DNA of 64,000 nucleotides from Siniperca chuatsi (Eukaryota; Chordata; Actinopteri; Centrarchiformes; Sinipercidae). Under the pieces are notes generated by a model. That model saw only the letters and a list, made by a program, of their open reading frames with translations. It did no database searches and was not told the origin of the DNA. A program made the position numbers and the translations under genes. The DNA lies in assembly GCF_020085105.1 (NCBI RefSeq), contig NC_058064.1, forward strand, positions 11,624,501 through 11,688,500. The letters run 5' to 3'. Below, in pieces: positions 36,166 to 47,427 of the stretch (positions are counted from its first letter, which is position 1; every line of letters starts with the position of its first letter).

Positions 36166-37744
36166 CTTTGTTTTTGGCCCCTTATTACTATGTTACATAA
36201 ATTTTAGTCTGATGTTACCCAGATATACCCATTGTTAATACCAAGCTATTACCTGATTATTACTTTGGTAATTACATGGTTTTATGTAATAATTACCTCT
36301 TTATTATCAAACTATTACCCTACTATTACCATGTTATTACTGAGCTGTAATGTAAAGTGCTACCAAAAAAATGTTGTTAAATATAATAATCTCTGGGGTT
36401 CCTGGACTAGTTGATGCATTTTTAGCTACCCTTAGCACAGTAAGAGACATTTGGAAAGCATTATGGTAATTTGATTGATTAATTTGACAATATTATCTAT
36501 ATTTAATCACCTTTTCTCATTTCTATCCTTTTAGATTAGAGGAACAGAACCCATGAAACCTAAAACAATGCCACTATATAGCCTTTATATAGATTGAAAA
36601 GATTATTTCCCAACATATAGAACAACTAAACTTTCATAAATGCAGTAGTAGTATCTTTACAGTAGAAGAGTTTGACCATGTTTTCACTCCCCATCTGACC
36701 AGCTTCTACTGGAAACGCAACGCATTCTGCAAAAAAAAACTTAAATTTTTTTTTCTAAACTCCTGCAAACTTCCCTAGAGATACAAGGTTTTACATCTGC
36801 CAGTTACAGCAAGTACATTGCACCATGGCGTGACATGACCTCACACAGCTATTTAACACTGCAGCAAAATCCTCCCTGTGTGGACATTTTCTATATGTCT
36901 CAGCAGCCGTCTACTGTCTTTTCCTCATCCCTTCCCTGAGGTGTGGTGCTGTTTTATGAATGAGCTGTTATGCAAGAAAAGGTGGCCTGAATACAGATAG
37001 ACAGAGGGGGAGGGAGAGAGGGAGGGAGGATTGAAAGTACTGTATGGCTGCAATTCAAGTGACGTCATTATGTTGTAACAAAAAAGTCCCCAATCACATG
37101 ATTCATTTTTGTTGTGGTTGTTTGCTGCTAAATGACATCTGCTGCGGATTAGGTCACATCAGTTGCTATTATAAAAACATGTTGTATTTGCCAGTGTAAT
37201 CACGCTAAAGCTGGAGATTTAGTGGTGTTTATCAAGATGTTCAAGGTATAATCATCATAATGACCTGATAATAACCAGCATAGATTCTGTGGTTATCACA
37301 ACGTCTCTGCCAGATGATGTGACAGCAGGCCAAGGAAACGAGGTTTTGATGGATGTGAAAATCTATCACTCATCACCTCACAGGGCAACGCTTGAACTTT
37401 GTATGCAGTTCTGCAAAGTAAATCTACTTAAGCTTACACCTCTGCCAACAGCAAATTTTTTTGAGACTGATCAGACTGAGAGAGGGCAAGTGTGTGTTGG
37501 TTTTGCAAATGATTTAAGCACAAAGAACTACCTACACTCAGTTTAGTCCTTTTTATGTCTGCTGTCTTATCTACAAGCCATCCCACCTGCCTTATCTCTG
37601 TCTGATGTTCATGTGAATTCAGGGTTGGGTGTCCTTTCTATGTAACGTTTGCTACATGAAATCTCAAGCAGTAAGTGCTACTGATCAATAAGTCAGATTT
37701 AATTTATAATAGTGATATTAGTCAATAAATATAATTATTAGAGC

Positions 37745-37815
37745 TTAAACAATTAAATGATTAGTTGATCGAATTATCAACTATTTTGATAAATGATTAA
37801 TCGTTTAAGTCATTT
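37745..37815. repeat. Fragment of the AACTAACGATTA MITE family
   Basis: AT-rich text with GATTAGTTGATCGAATTATC and AAATGATTAATCGTTTAAG resembles the interior ends of the 54236-54600 family. Confidence 0.4.
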
Positions 37816-37849
37816 TTTTAAAGACAGTCTACAGCCAGGACAGCAGCTC

Positions 37850-38170
37850 TGTGAGGCTGTACTTAGGTACAGAGCTGTTTTGAGCTAAATGCTAACATCA
37901 GCATGCTAACATGATCACAATGACAGTGCTAACATGCTGATGTTTAGCAGCTGTCTACCATATTCACCATCTTAGTTTAGTGTGTTAGCATGCTAACATT
38001 TCCTATTTAGCAATAAACACAAAGTGCAGCTGAGGCTGATGGGAATTTCATTAGATTTACTGGTCATAAACCAAAGTATAGGACAAATAAAAATGTTATG
38101 GCAATCCATACAATAGTTGTTGAGATATTTAAAGTCTGGAACAAAGTCTGGTGGACCGACCGACAGACTG
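37850..38170 (-). repeat. GCTAACATGCT-family repeat
   Basis: This is the reverse-complement copy of 29745-30212: GTGAGGCTGTACTTAGG, then GCTAACATCAGCATGCTAAC, CATCTTAGTTTAGTGTGTTA, and the end GGCAATCCATACAATAGTTG. Confidence 0.65.
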
Positions 38171-38823
38171 ACATTGTCATCTGCAGAGCCATGCTGCTAG
38201 CATGATTTAAAATGCCCAAAATTCTCTGGTTCAAGCTTCTCAATTATGCCTATTTGCTGGCTAGGTTTCTATGGATAACTTTGAATTTGGACTGTTGGTC
38301 AGAAAAAAAATAAGCAATTTGTCACCTTGCATGGGCTTTGGGAAATGTAATGGTCCTTTTATACACCAAAAGTTAGCAATAGGGAGTTTCACACTTAGTT
38401 TTACACAGGGGGAATCAGTGTTACCGATCCTGAATTGAAATGTGTTCTAACTATCAGCTATCGTAAACTGGTGTGCCAATAATTGGCCAATCTATAGTCT
38501 CTATTAATCTAATCTCTCCACGGAAACCCAGTCAAGCCAAACAGACAAGACATGCTGAACCCTGAGTGCTAAAACCTCACTATCAGCACACAGTTTGACA
38601 CGTTATTGATCAGCACTGTCAGCACCAGCATGACCTACGCTGGTGTGACTCCCACTAATACAGTAACATGTCATCTATTAGTGCACAGTTGTGGGTTTAT
38701 TTTCATGTCTGGGTGGTGGTTTCCCTGTTTAGGCCCCATAAATTCAATGAATGAAGACTGTTAATTATTTAAATTTAACACTGCTGGGCGAGACTACCAC
38801 TGTGCCCCTAATGACTGTATGTA

Positions 38824-38825
<2 letters not shown>

Positions 38826-38855
<30 letters not shown>
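38826..38855. repeat. (GT)n microsatellite
   Basis: About 15 perfect GT units in intergenic sequence. Confidence 0.95.
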
Positions 38856-38857
<2 letters not shown>

Positions 38858-39624
38858 GTGTGTCTTTTCAACATCTAATGAGATCAGCACTTAAACACAA
38901 TTATTTCCAGTATCTGATCACTGATCCAAACAAAACAAAGGCCTGATCTATTTGCCCCATTAACCTCGCCACCAACCACAAGGAGCTGTTTGTTAAGAAT
39001 CATTAATTAAACACATATCTTTGGTTAGGATCTTTGAGTGGACAGAAGGATGTTTCTTGCTTCTTAGAAAACTTTCAAAACACATACTCATGCCCTATTT
39101 GTAGATTCCTATCCAAAACCACACATTGATTTTGTCATGTGCCTATAAAGCATGTGCCCTCTCAACACTCATCAGGAGATGAATGGAGGGAGGTGAGAGG
39201 AGAAAAGACGAGAAGATAAGGCTCCTAAACAAGTCCAGGCTGATTTCTGAGTCTTTGAGGTATGGAGGAGTAAAAAAGTGTGAGGAATGAGGGAGGAGGG
39301 ATCCTGTGTTAATTGTAAAATGACTACTATTACCAAGCATAAGGACAGCGCTGCACTGCACAGCTGTCTTGTTCATAATGTGACTGGGCGGCCGCTTAAA
39401 TCCAAAGCAAAGCAAACCTTCCCTTACATTCGGGGGCCTCTGCAAGCACACAAAGGCACACGCACACACACAGTTGATCACTGTATCCACAGAACAAGTC
39501 AATTACAAATTGTTAATGTAATGTATTGTATTGCACAGGAAATAATGTACTATGTATGTAAAATGTAAAATGCATGGAACATGTATCTTCTATACAAATA
39601 GTTTTGTGTTTAAACAAGACTAAG

Positions 39625-39850
39625 AGTCTATAGCCACACTAGCAGCTCTGTGAGGCTGTACCTCAGCTAAATGCTAACATCAGTATGCTAACATGCTCAC
39701 AGTGACAATGCTAGCATGCTGATGTTTAGTAGGTATAATGCTTACCATGTTCACCATCTCAATTTAGCATGTTAGCATGCTAACATCTACCAATTAGCAA
39801 TAAACAACAAAGTACAGCTGAGGCAGATGGGAATGTCATTAGGTTTACAG
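39625..39850 (-). repeat. GCTAACATGCT-family repeat
   Basis: In the same orientation as 37850-38170 and about 1.8 kb from it: AGCAGCTCTGTGAGGCTGTA, GCTAACATCAGTATGCTAAC, then CAGCTGAGGCAGATGGGAAT. It is truncated before the CAACTATTGG part. Confidence 0.65.
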
Positions 39851-40206
39851 GTATTTCAGATATAAGATATCGGAATAGGATTTATACTTCTAAATACCTA
39901 ACTTCTAAAAATGGCTGAAAAGGCTCATTCCTAATTTACATTTACAGCAAACTAAGCACTGCCTGCATTAGCATTCCACTGCAGCTGTCTTGTATAACAT
40001 CTGTGATAGCGTGTCCTTCACCCAATTTAACCCTTGAAAAAGTCACAAAATGAGACAGAAGTCTTTTCAGATACCTGCCGTGGCCGAAGGAGGGATTCCC
40101 TTTTGCCTGGCTGACCTTGTTTTTACGCATGGGAGAGTAATAAGGATGGTTATATAACATCAGGAGGATACAGGTGAGAGGGTTCTGACTGCGGTCCCCC
40201 TCTGCA

Positions 40207-40770
40207 GAGGGGCAGAGAGGAGAGGAGGAGGGAAACGTAGGGGAGAGGTGAGAAGAAGCAAAGGGGAGAGAGGCAAAGGAGGAAAGAGGGAGAGGAGATA
40301 AAAGGAAGAGGCAAAGGAGAGAAGAGAAGAAGGAAGAAAGAGAGATGAGAGAAGGGAAAGGGATAGAGGACAGGAGAGGAGAGGAGATGTAGGAAAGAAA
40401 GAAGGAGAGGAGAAGGAAGAAGGAGGGAAAGCGGGAGGAGAGGAGATGGGAGATGTAAGGGAGAGGAGAAGAGGGAAAGGAGAGGAGAAGAGAGAGGGGA
40501 AGGAAGGAAAAGAGAGGAGGTAAAGGGGAGAGGAAAGGAGAGGAGAGGGAAAGAGAGTAGAGAAGGACGAAAGAGGAGAATGAGATGGAGGGAAAAATGA
40601 GAGAGGAGAGGAAGGGAAGAAGAAAAGGAGAGGTGGGAGAAGGGAAGGAGAGAAAAGAAAGAGGGAGAGGGGAGGAGAGGAGAGGGGAGGAAAGAAAGGG
40701 GAAGAGGAGGAAAGGAGAGGAGGGAAAAGTGAGAGAGGAGAGGAAAAGGAAAAAATAGGAAAATAAGAGG
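40207..40770. repeat. Homopurine (GA-rich) tract of about 560 bp
   Basis: The + strand is almost entirely A and G in units such as GAGAGGAGAGGAG and GGAAAGGAGAGG, with scattered T or C (roughly one in twenty by eye). The minus strand is therefore polypyrimidine. The 248-codon minus-strand open frame across it (40160-40906) is a Ser/Pro/Leu/Phe artefact of composition. Confidence 0.9.
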
Positions 40771-41458
40771 AGCTAAATGGAGAGAGTAGAGAGTGAGATT
40801 GAAAACAATAAAGAGAGGGAAAGAAGTAGGGTAATGAGTGATGGAAAAAGACGAAAGAACAGAACAAAACTAGAATTACCGCCCTGCGGTTGTATACCAC
40901 CGCCAACCAGTCAACTTGCAGTTTACATCCATGTCTGTCCAGTAGTGAATACTTGGAAGGAATTTAATAAAATGTGTCTTTTTTGGCTAAATGGAAGTTA
41001 TCACTATATTGATGATACATATGTATGATTCCAGTGAATATACATTGGTGAACAGATTAATGAAGGATTATCATAGATGTATTGGCTAAACAGGTACACA
41101 TGTACTTGATTACTGTGTAAAGATGGATTCTTATAGAGTATAGCTACACACAATGTGGTGCTTTTGTTTTCTCCTGGCATTTTTAGAATCAAAGCCTTTC
41201 TATGAGCTGTAGCTCACTCACTCACTCACAAGATCACAATTAGCTAGACGCGCTCTAATACGCTGATTGCAGTCACGTGATTCCAATGACACTGGAAAAT
41301 TCAGAACGAGGCAAGAAGTGAAAGGCAGAATGGACGAGATGGAGGAAAGCCCACACTGTGCTAGTTATTGTTTACTCATTGTGTCGTCCCAGTCAACATG
41401 TGTGTGAAATCTGGAATCGCCTAGTTCATTATTAAATTATTGCTAAAAACCTATTTTG

Positions 41459-41473
41459 AGGTCACAATGACCT
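41459..41473. promoter_or_regulatory. Perfect estrogen-response-element palindrome
   Basis: AGGTCACAATGACCT: two consensus half-sites AGGTCA/TGACCT as an inverted repeat with 3-base spacing (IR3), the consensus for estrogen receptors. It is carried by the repeat at 41440-42015. Binding in vivo is not shown by sequence. Confidence 0.5.
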
Positions 41474-41608
41474 TTAATCTTTGAATCAAAAGTATCACCT
41501 GTTCAGTGTCCGACCAACTGTGAAATATGGCCTTTTCTTCCTGAGTTATGGTGTTGAATAATGGCCAAAAAAGTGTTTTTCCAGGATATTATGATGTCAC
41601 TGTGAAGT

Positions 41609-41620
41609 TGACCTTTGACC
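41609..41620. promoter_or_regulatory. DR1 nuclear-receptor motif
   Basis: TGACCTTTGACC, read on the minus strand as GGTCAAAGGTCA: two half-sites in direct repeat with one-base spacing, as used by HNF4, RXR/PPAR and COUP-TF. A second identical motif is at 41852-41863 in the same repeat. Confidence 0.4.
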
Positions 41621-41745
41621 TTTTGGGTAAAAAAATGTAATAACTTCATCAGTGTATCTCATTAAATATCTGTGTGAAGTTTTGTCATAATTACAGCATC
41701 AATTCTTGAGTTATGGCCAAAAACATGTTTGTCAAGGTCATTGTG

Positions 41746-41760
41746 AGGTCACAGTGACCT
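41746..41760. promoter_or_regulatory. Second perfect estrogen-response-element palindrome
   Basis: AGGTCACAGTGACCT, again IR3 with both half-sites perfect, at the matching place in the second dimer unit, 287 bp from the first. Confidence 0.5.
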
Positions 41761-42606
41761 TCACCTTTGAGTTGAAAGTGTCGCCAATTCATTGTCCGAC
41801 CAACTGTGAAATATGTCATCAAAAACGTGTTTTGTGAGGTCAAGGTGAGCTTGACCTTTGACCACCAAATTCTAATCAGTTCATCCTCAAGTCCAAGTGG
41901 ACGTTTGCGCCAAATTTGAAGAAATTCCTTCAAGGCGTTTCTGAGATATCGTGTTCACGAGAATGGGACGGAACATAATGCTTCTGGCCACGGCTATCAC
42001 TGGAGCGGAGGCATTAAAACAAACATATGAAACAGAACATACAACCACCAGCTCTCGCAGCAAACATACCATTTCAACACACTGTAAACTTAAAGAAACA
42101 CCATACCGCAACTACTGACCAACACGGGTGTCAGGTTTCAAATTAGTGCTGGCACCGATGACATGCGACAGCCAAAAGAGGATGTTTTTCATCAACTGTT
42201 GGTTCAACATCACCGACATGTGACGAGAATGTTTTCACCTGCGGTCTGCAATCACAGCGAGAGATGATCTGCCCTGTCAGAGGAGCAGGGCTATGTTTAG
42301 GGTGCTGGCTCCACATCATCTGTGGCAGTAATCGCTGTAGTTGTAGCTACACTTACAACTACATTATAGTGTGTTATAAGATATTCATTAATTGTTTATA
42401 TAAATGCTCTATGGAGAGCATATGCTGATTGTGTCTTAGTCAAAGATGATTGTCCAGTTTTAAGTTACTGCCTTCCTAGATGTGTTCAGGGTCATAGCTA
42501 CCAATGAGGACACTGTCCTCTGTATTTCTTCTAGGAATTTTTCAACCTGTAATTAAACAATTAACACAAGGTGGAAGACTTTCAAACAGCATTCACAAAG
42601 ACCTTT

Positions 42607-42655
42607 AGATAGATATTCTTTATTGTCTCAGAGGGAGATTTTTTGTTTTCACAGC
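42607..42655 (-). mobile_element. LINE 3' tail fragment
   Basis: On the minus strand: AAAATCTCCCTCTGAGACAA followed by TAAAGAATATCTATCTAA. This is the usual CCxxxGAxxAATAAAGTATCTATC end of fish RTE/Rex-like non-LTR elements. Only the tail is present. Confidence 0.4.
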
Positions 42656-43989
42656 CAGTACATATTCTGTTTATGTTAAATATATAGTTAATTGAAAAAA
42701 ATACAATATGGAAAATCCACTACTTAAAGCCATTTTAGGGAGGTTGTTGTGTTAGGGGGGCTTGGCCTCAGTATTTCTAAAATCCTGACTACAGCCCAGT
42801 GTTTGGGATTCATCTGTTTGGTGATGGTTTCAGGCACTCAAAATCTTACTTTGAAGTGACCGTCTCATGTTTCTGCCTCTTGTTCTACAGTCATGTGTTA
42901 AAAAGGCCATTAAAACTCTAGATAACAGCAGAGCCAATATTAAATCTGAATAGATAACTTACAAATTGAGATGCACTGTTGGTTAACTATGTTAGTTAAG
43001 AGAACCACAAGAGATAAGACCGCAAAATCACTGTTTTTGTACCAGTGGTGCCTCACATGTGAGCTCATATTTAGAAATATGAAATGTGTCAAGTTATATT
43101 GACTAATACTTAAAAACATGACTTCAACCAGATTTTTCTTAGGATGAACAGTGCCATAACAAACCCTTCCCAGAGACAACAGCCTCTGAGACTAATTACT
43201 CTTTTGTCAGATATTTCAGACAGCGAGGGGAATCATTTCCTGCAATTCCACTCAAATAATGGCTGCATACTGGCTTGAATGACTCACTGTTGCCATATAA
43301 ACCAAGCTTGATCATAAAACATTGTTAAACCTTTGTTTATGGTGAGGAAACATGAAAAACATGAGCCTCCAGGACAGGTGCCTCCGCTGTAGTAAAGAGG
43401 GATGAGAACTATTGCAACAGACTAAGTATAGAGATTGTATTTGCTCAGGTATCCAAACATTTGGACTGGACAAATACCTGTGACTTCATGGGGTAACTGT
43501 TGAGAAGGTGTAATTTAGAGACACCTAACAGAAATTAATGTAAATCCCGAGGAAGAACACATCCCAATGCCAGGTAGGCTTACCTCCATTCCAGCAAAGG
43601 AAAGGTGCAAAATTGTCTGGGCCAGGTAAAATGTGCTTGTAGCGCCATCTTGTGAACTTCTATGGAACGACTGCATTCAAGCCAGTTCAAACTGAGCCAT
43701 TATTGACTGAAGTAGATTCACCTGTAATTTTCTTTAATGGAAGCAAAGAAATATTTGATTTTTTTAAGCAACTGAATGTCTAATGTTAAAATTTAAATAC
43801 ATAACGCTGAAATATTTTACTTTGAAAATCTGATTTTGTGTGGTTGCCCTCCAGAAAATTTCCAGTAGTTAAGATGATAAAAATTTAAATTAAACTTTTG
43901 TATAGGAAACCGATAAGATCACCCCTTTGCTCTATTTTTAAGAAACCAATACCTAAATAACCAGGGTCCTAATGTGTTCAGTGACATGG

Positions 43990-44370
43990 TGGTGCCTCCC
44001 ACAGTTCCCGGCTCAGGAACTGTGAGGGGCCATTTCAGTTCATAAATCTTCCTTTGGACAGACGGCTTTTTCTGTCAGCAGGATAAATATGTGGAACTCC
44101 TGGAATGGATTATGAATAGAGATCATTTTGAACCCAAGTTAAAACAGTTTTTAAAGAGAAATTAATCATGTAGTCATGAATGGTCTAGTGTGAGTGTTGT
44201 GGTCATTTTGTTGTTTCATTGTTTGAGTTTTGTGCTGTTTTGTATGTATTTTCACGTTGACTTTTGTGCGTTTCAAAGGCCCGTCTAGGGAGGGACAAAA
44301 TTAACCCCATGGCATGTGGTATTGGCCCATGTTATATACTTTCCCTATAAAAATACAAATAAAATAAATA
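43990..44370 (+). mobile_element. Probable non-LTR retrotransposon 3' end
   Basis: The text runs from a short hairpin (CACAGTTCC ... GGAACTGTG near 44000-44022) through GTGGAACTCCTGGAATGG and AAACAGTTTTTAAAGAG to CCCGTCTAGGGAGGGACAAA, and ends in ATAAAAATACAAATAAAATA. The order of a TGGAACTCC block, a CCTGTCTAGGGA-like block and an A-rich tail fits LINE 3' ends. No reverse transcriptase frame remains. Confidence 0.4.
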
Positions 44371-44823
44371 ACAGCATGCACTGCATTTTGTGTGACTCAC
44401 TACTGTTAAAGAGTCAATGTCTCCCTCAACTGGACATAAACGGTCCTACCTCCTGCAAATAAACATGTAATGTAGGTTTTTTTTTCAGTGCGCAGCTGTC
44501 TCAGGGATGCTACCCAACTTCATACCATCCATGCAAAGTTTTTATGTACTGTGCTCTGATTAAGGTTTCCTTGAACAGCACCCCAGAGACCTAAATCAGA
44601 TTCTGTGGGTTGCAATTAGATATGTATCAAATGGTTGTGCCTTAAAAAGCTGTCCCAGCAACAAGATGCATTCCCAGAGTGCAAATTCCTAGGAGAGACA
44701 TAAATGTAGGAAATGCATAGCACAGTCACCCTCCAGAAACTAAATCTTAACTGTAACCTTCCTCCTTTAGGGGAACACAAACTCCACACAACATAAACCA
44801 GACAAGCCTCTACGTACTTACTC

Positions 44824-47427
44824 AACTCAGTTTATTTACAGAGTATTTGAAGAGCCATGTATGCAAATGTACTGAAATTACGACAGAACTTTTTTTGTTT
44901 TTAACACATGGGGAGCTGATTAATCAGAGTTTGATCTCTCGATATTATGATCTAGATGCTTCAAAAATCCAGCGAGTGACTGTTTCTTGATTTAGATTAC
45001 TGTCAAGTCCCCCAGGGAAACAATAAATTAACCAGGTTTTAAGCTGTGCTCCTCCTCCCAGACTTGAGTAAATGTAGCGGTTAGAAACAGTTAAGTTAAT
45101 AATTCTGGGTGAGGACAGGACACAAACAAATCTACGCGACACCAAGCCTGCGATAATCCGATGAAGAGCAAGAAAAGAGAGCAACCAAAAAAAAACAAAC
45201 AAAAACAAAAAAGAGCACTTAACAAAAATAGTTTTACTACAATATAACGTTACAGTCCTCCCTCAGATGAGCCATCCAGAAGCAATACGATCACAGAGGG
45301 TCCAAGTTATGGCATGAAGAGCCTTTAAAGCCACTATCGGATGTTGTCAAACCGATCCCTCTAACCCATCAACACAGCATCTTTTAAAATGAAAGCTTAA
45401 GGACTTTTAGAAGTCTTTTCTACAGGCCATCAACAAATCCCAATCTAAATTTGACACACGGTTTCAATGCATGCAATTTTGAGCCAATAGAGAATCTGTA
45501 ATAGCATGATAAGGACCTTTAATCTCGAATATGTTTTATTTTCAATATCACTTTTTTTCTCCTGCTATCACAACGACCCAATCAATTAAATTCACTTGCA
45601 TAATCATCACAGATCAGTATCATAGAAAGAGAAAAAGCAGGTAAGACCAAACGGTGAAAAACAACTTTGTAATTGAGAAAACCTTGAAAAAAAAAAGGCG
45701 AGAAAAAAAAAGAAGCCTCAACTTTCCCTTTAAAAGACAAGTCAACACCTCAGCTCTCACAGACACCCTCAAGAAAACTCTGAACTGTGCTGATATCAGT
45801 TTGATTATGGTACATGCCTTTTTTTAATGAAAAACACTGAAAATAAAATAAACAGGCAATATAGATAGCATGGACAAACAGTTAAAAAAGGAAAATAAAA
45901 ACAAAAAAAGACCAACGTCCTACACCCTCAAAAAAAAAAGTACATTTTCAACACATCTTAGTAGTCTGCTATAACATGCATACGGCTGCTTTTCAACACA
46001 AAGAATTTGCGTCATTCTACCTTTCTGAATGTGTTGGGAATGGCTTTTTTTTTTAAGCGTGTAGTAACCTGCTCACCCTCCCCAAACTGTCCAAAAGGGT
46101 TTGAAAAGACTTGACTTTTACTGAAACGTGTAAAGATGTGAGAAAACCATGGCTGAAACAAACATTACATCGACAGTTTCTGAAGATATGGCAAAAAATT
46201 TCATACTGCTGCCGAAACAGACTGCTTGACAAACCTTTGAAAGAACAAAACATGACATTAAATCAGCAGATTTTGGATTATTAGAAGCACAATCCTCACC
46301 TAACTGGGTTCAGGCATCTAATCACACAATAGTCTTTTCTGTCAACCTAAGCCCAATGTTAAGATGTAAATAATAAAAAGAGATAAAATTACATCTGCTA
46401 GCCATGGACTAAATGCTTTTAAATGTTAGCTGTGGCTGTTCAGTACTGTGTATTCTCTACCGGAATATTGGGCAGGTATGCAGCAACCTTCAGGGTGTCT
46501 TCAAATTTATTTTACAGTAAAAATGTAGGAATGAACCTCCTTCAGTTGTCTGTGGATGACCTCCTTTGATTTTTGTGTCTAATTCTTAAAAATGTCACTA
46601 GACTTGCACTGCAGTTACAGAAACTGTTTTTTGAAGGTTTATGTAGGATTGAATAGCTTTTTTGAGGAAGTACTCCCGGTGTGGAATCCTTTAAATTGAT
46701 TTGCTTTTATGTCACATTTTAAGATAGTCTTTGCTGTGCGATAAAAATTCTGTATGTAAAGAGTTTCCCCTCTGTGCTCAGTATTAAGTGCCCCATGTGC
46801 TCTTGAGATGATGCTGAAGTACAGTAGCTGCAACACCAACTTAATATTCAGTGTTATGACGTGTTCGCACAGACACACAGGAGTGGAAATTCAACTAACC
46901 TCCTTGTTGAACGTAAGGGATATTTTCCAAAAACTCATCGTATTCTCTAAGAAGAATAAAGAGAAAACGTCATCATTCCTACTACTAGTGGGGAGAAAAG
47001 ACATGTACTCTGTCGATGTGCTGAAATAACAGAACAAAAGACATACAGATGTGTTGACAAATAATGCATGTGTTAAAAGAAGAACAGCTTTAATGCATGT
47101 ATATTTTGCAAACGTACCAGTATGTGCCTAGTTCAGGACAACATATTGCATGTTATTTTTAAGACTGTAGTGGGGAGGGTGTCATTGTCTGTCCATGCAT
47201 TTAAATAGCAACACAGAAAAAAAAAAGGCTAACACACACTTAACGCATCTTAGAGAGGAAAATAAGTCACCCAGAGGTCTGCAGCAGTAAATCTTGTCAT
47301 TTCTTTCAAATAGATTTGGACTTATAATCTTATTTTTTTTTTCTCTTTTTGTGTCCGTTAAATTCAAATGTTGACAGAATAGGAGTACATTTTGTGGATC
47401 ACATTCAGACGCCTCGTCTCTCTTCTT
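44824..47427 (-). other. ube2n: Probable ube2n 3' UTR (long, multiple poly(A) signals)
   Basis: Downstream of the canonical ube2n stop the sequence is repeat-poor and AT-rich. Sense-strand AATAAA signals (TTTATT on the + strand) occur at 46506-46511, near 45533 and near 44829. Vertebrate UBE2N transcripts have long 3' UTRs, so much of this could be transcribed. The true end is not decided by sequence. Confidence 0.4.

Larger units (their letters stand above)
41440..42015 (+). repeat. Dispersed repeat with internal 0.29-kb dimer
   Basis: The word TGTCCGACCAACTGTGAAAT occurs at about 41499 and again at about 41793. Each is preceded by GAGGTCACA(A/G)TGACCTT, so the repeat contains a diverged tandem dimer of roughly 285-290 bp. 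Its end, GAGATATCGTGTTCACGAGA followed by GGCCACGGCTATCACTGGAG, is a typical teleost interspersed repeat end from memory. Confidence 0.65.
27331..44820. other. Gene-poor region between nudt4 and ube2n
   Basis: No multi-exon gene, tRNA or rRNA was recognised. The open frames are short and lack splice-consistent partners. The region holds the repeats listed separately. Stretches near 31270-31450 and 31985-32215 look single-copy with even base composition and could be conserved non-coding elements, but nothing in the sequence alone proves this. Confidence 0.5.

Noticed and set aside
37065-37080. TGACGTCAT, a perfect CRE-like site
   Set aside because: A single 8-9-bp motif is expected by chance in 64 kb of AT-rich DNA with no nearby start of a gene.
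29745-39850. CRISPR-like spaced repeats (GTTAGCATGCTAACATGC words)
   Set aside because: Spacing is irregular and the repeats belong to dispersed copies of a eukaryotic repeat. CRISPR arrays are not expected in a vertebrate nuclear genome.
40160-40906. 248-codon open frame on the minus strand
   Set aside because: It lies over the homopurine tract. The product is only Ser, Pro, Leu and Phe with no domain, so it is a composition artefact.
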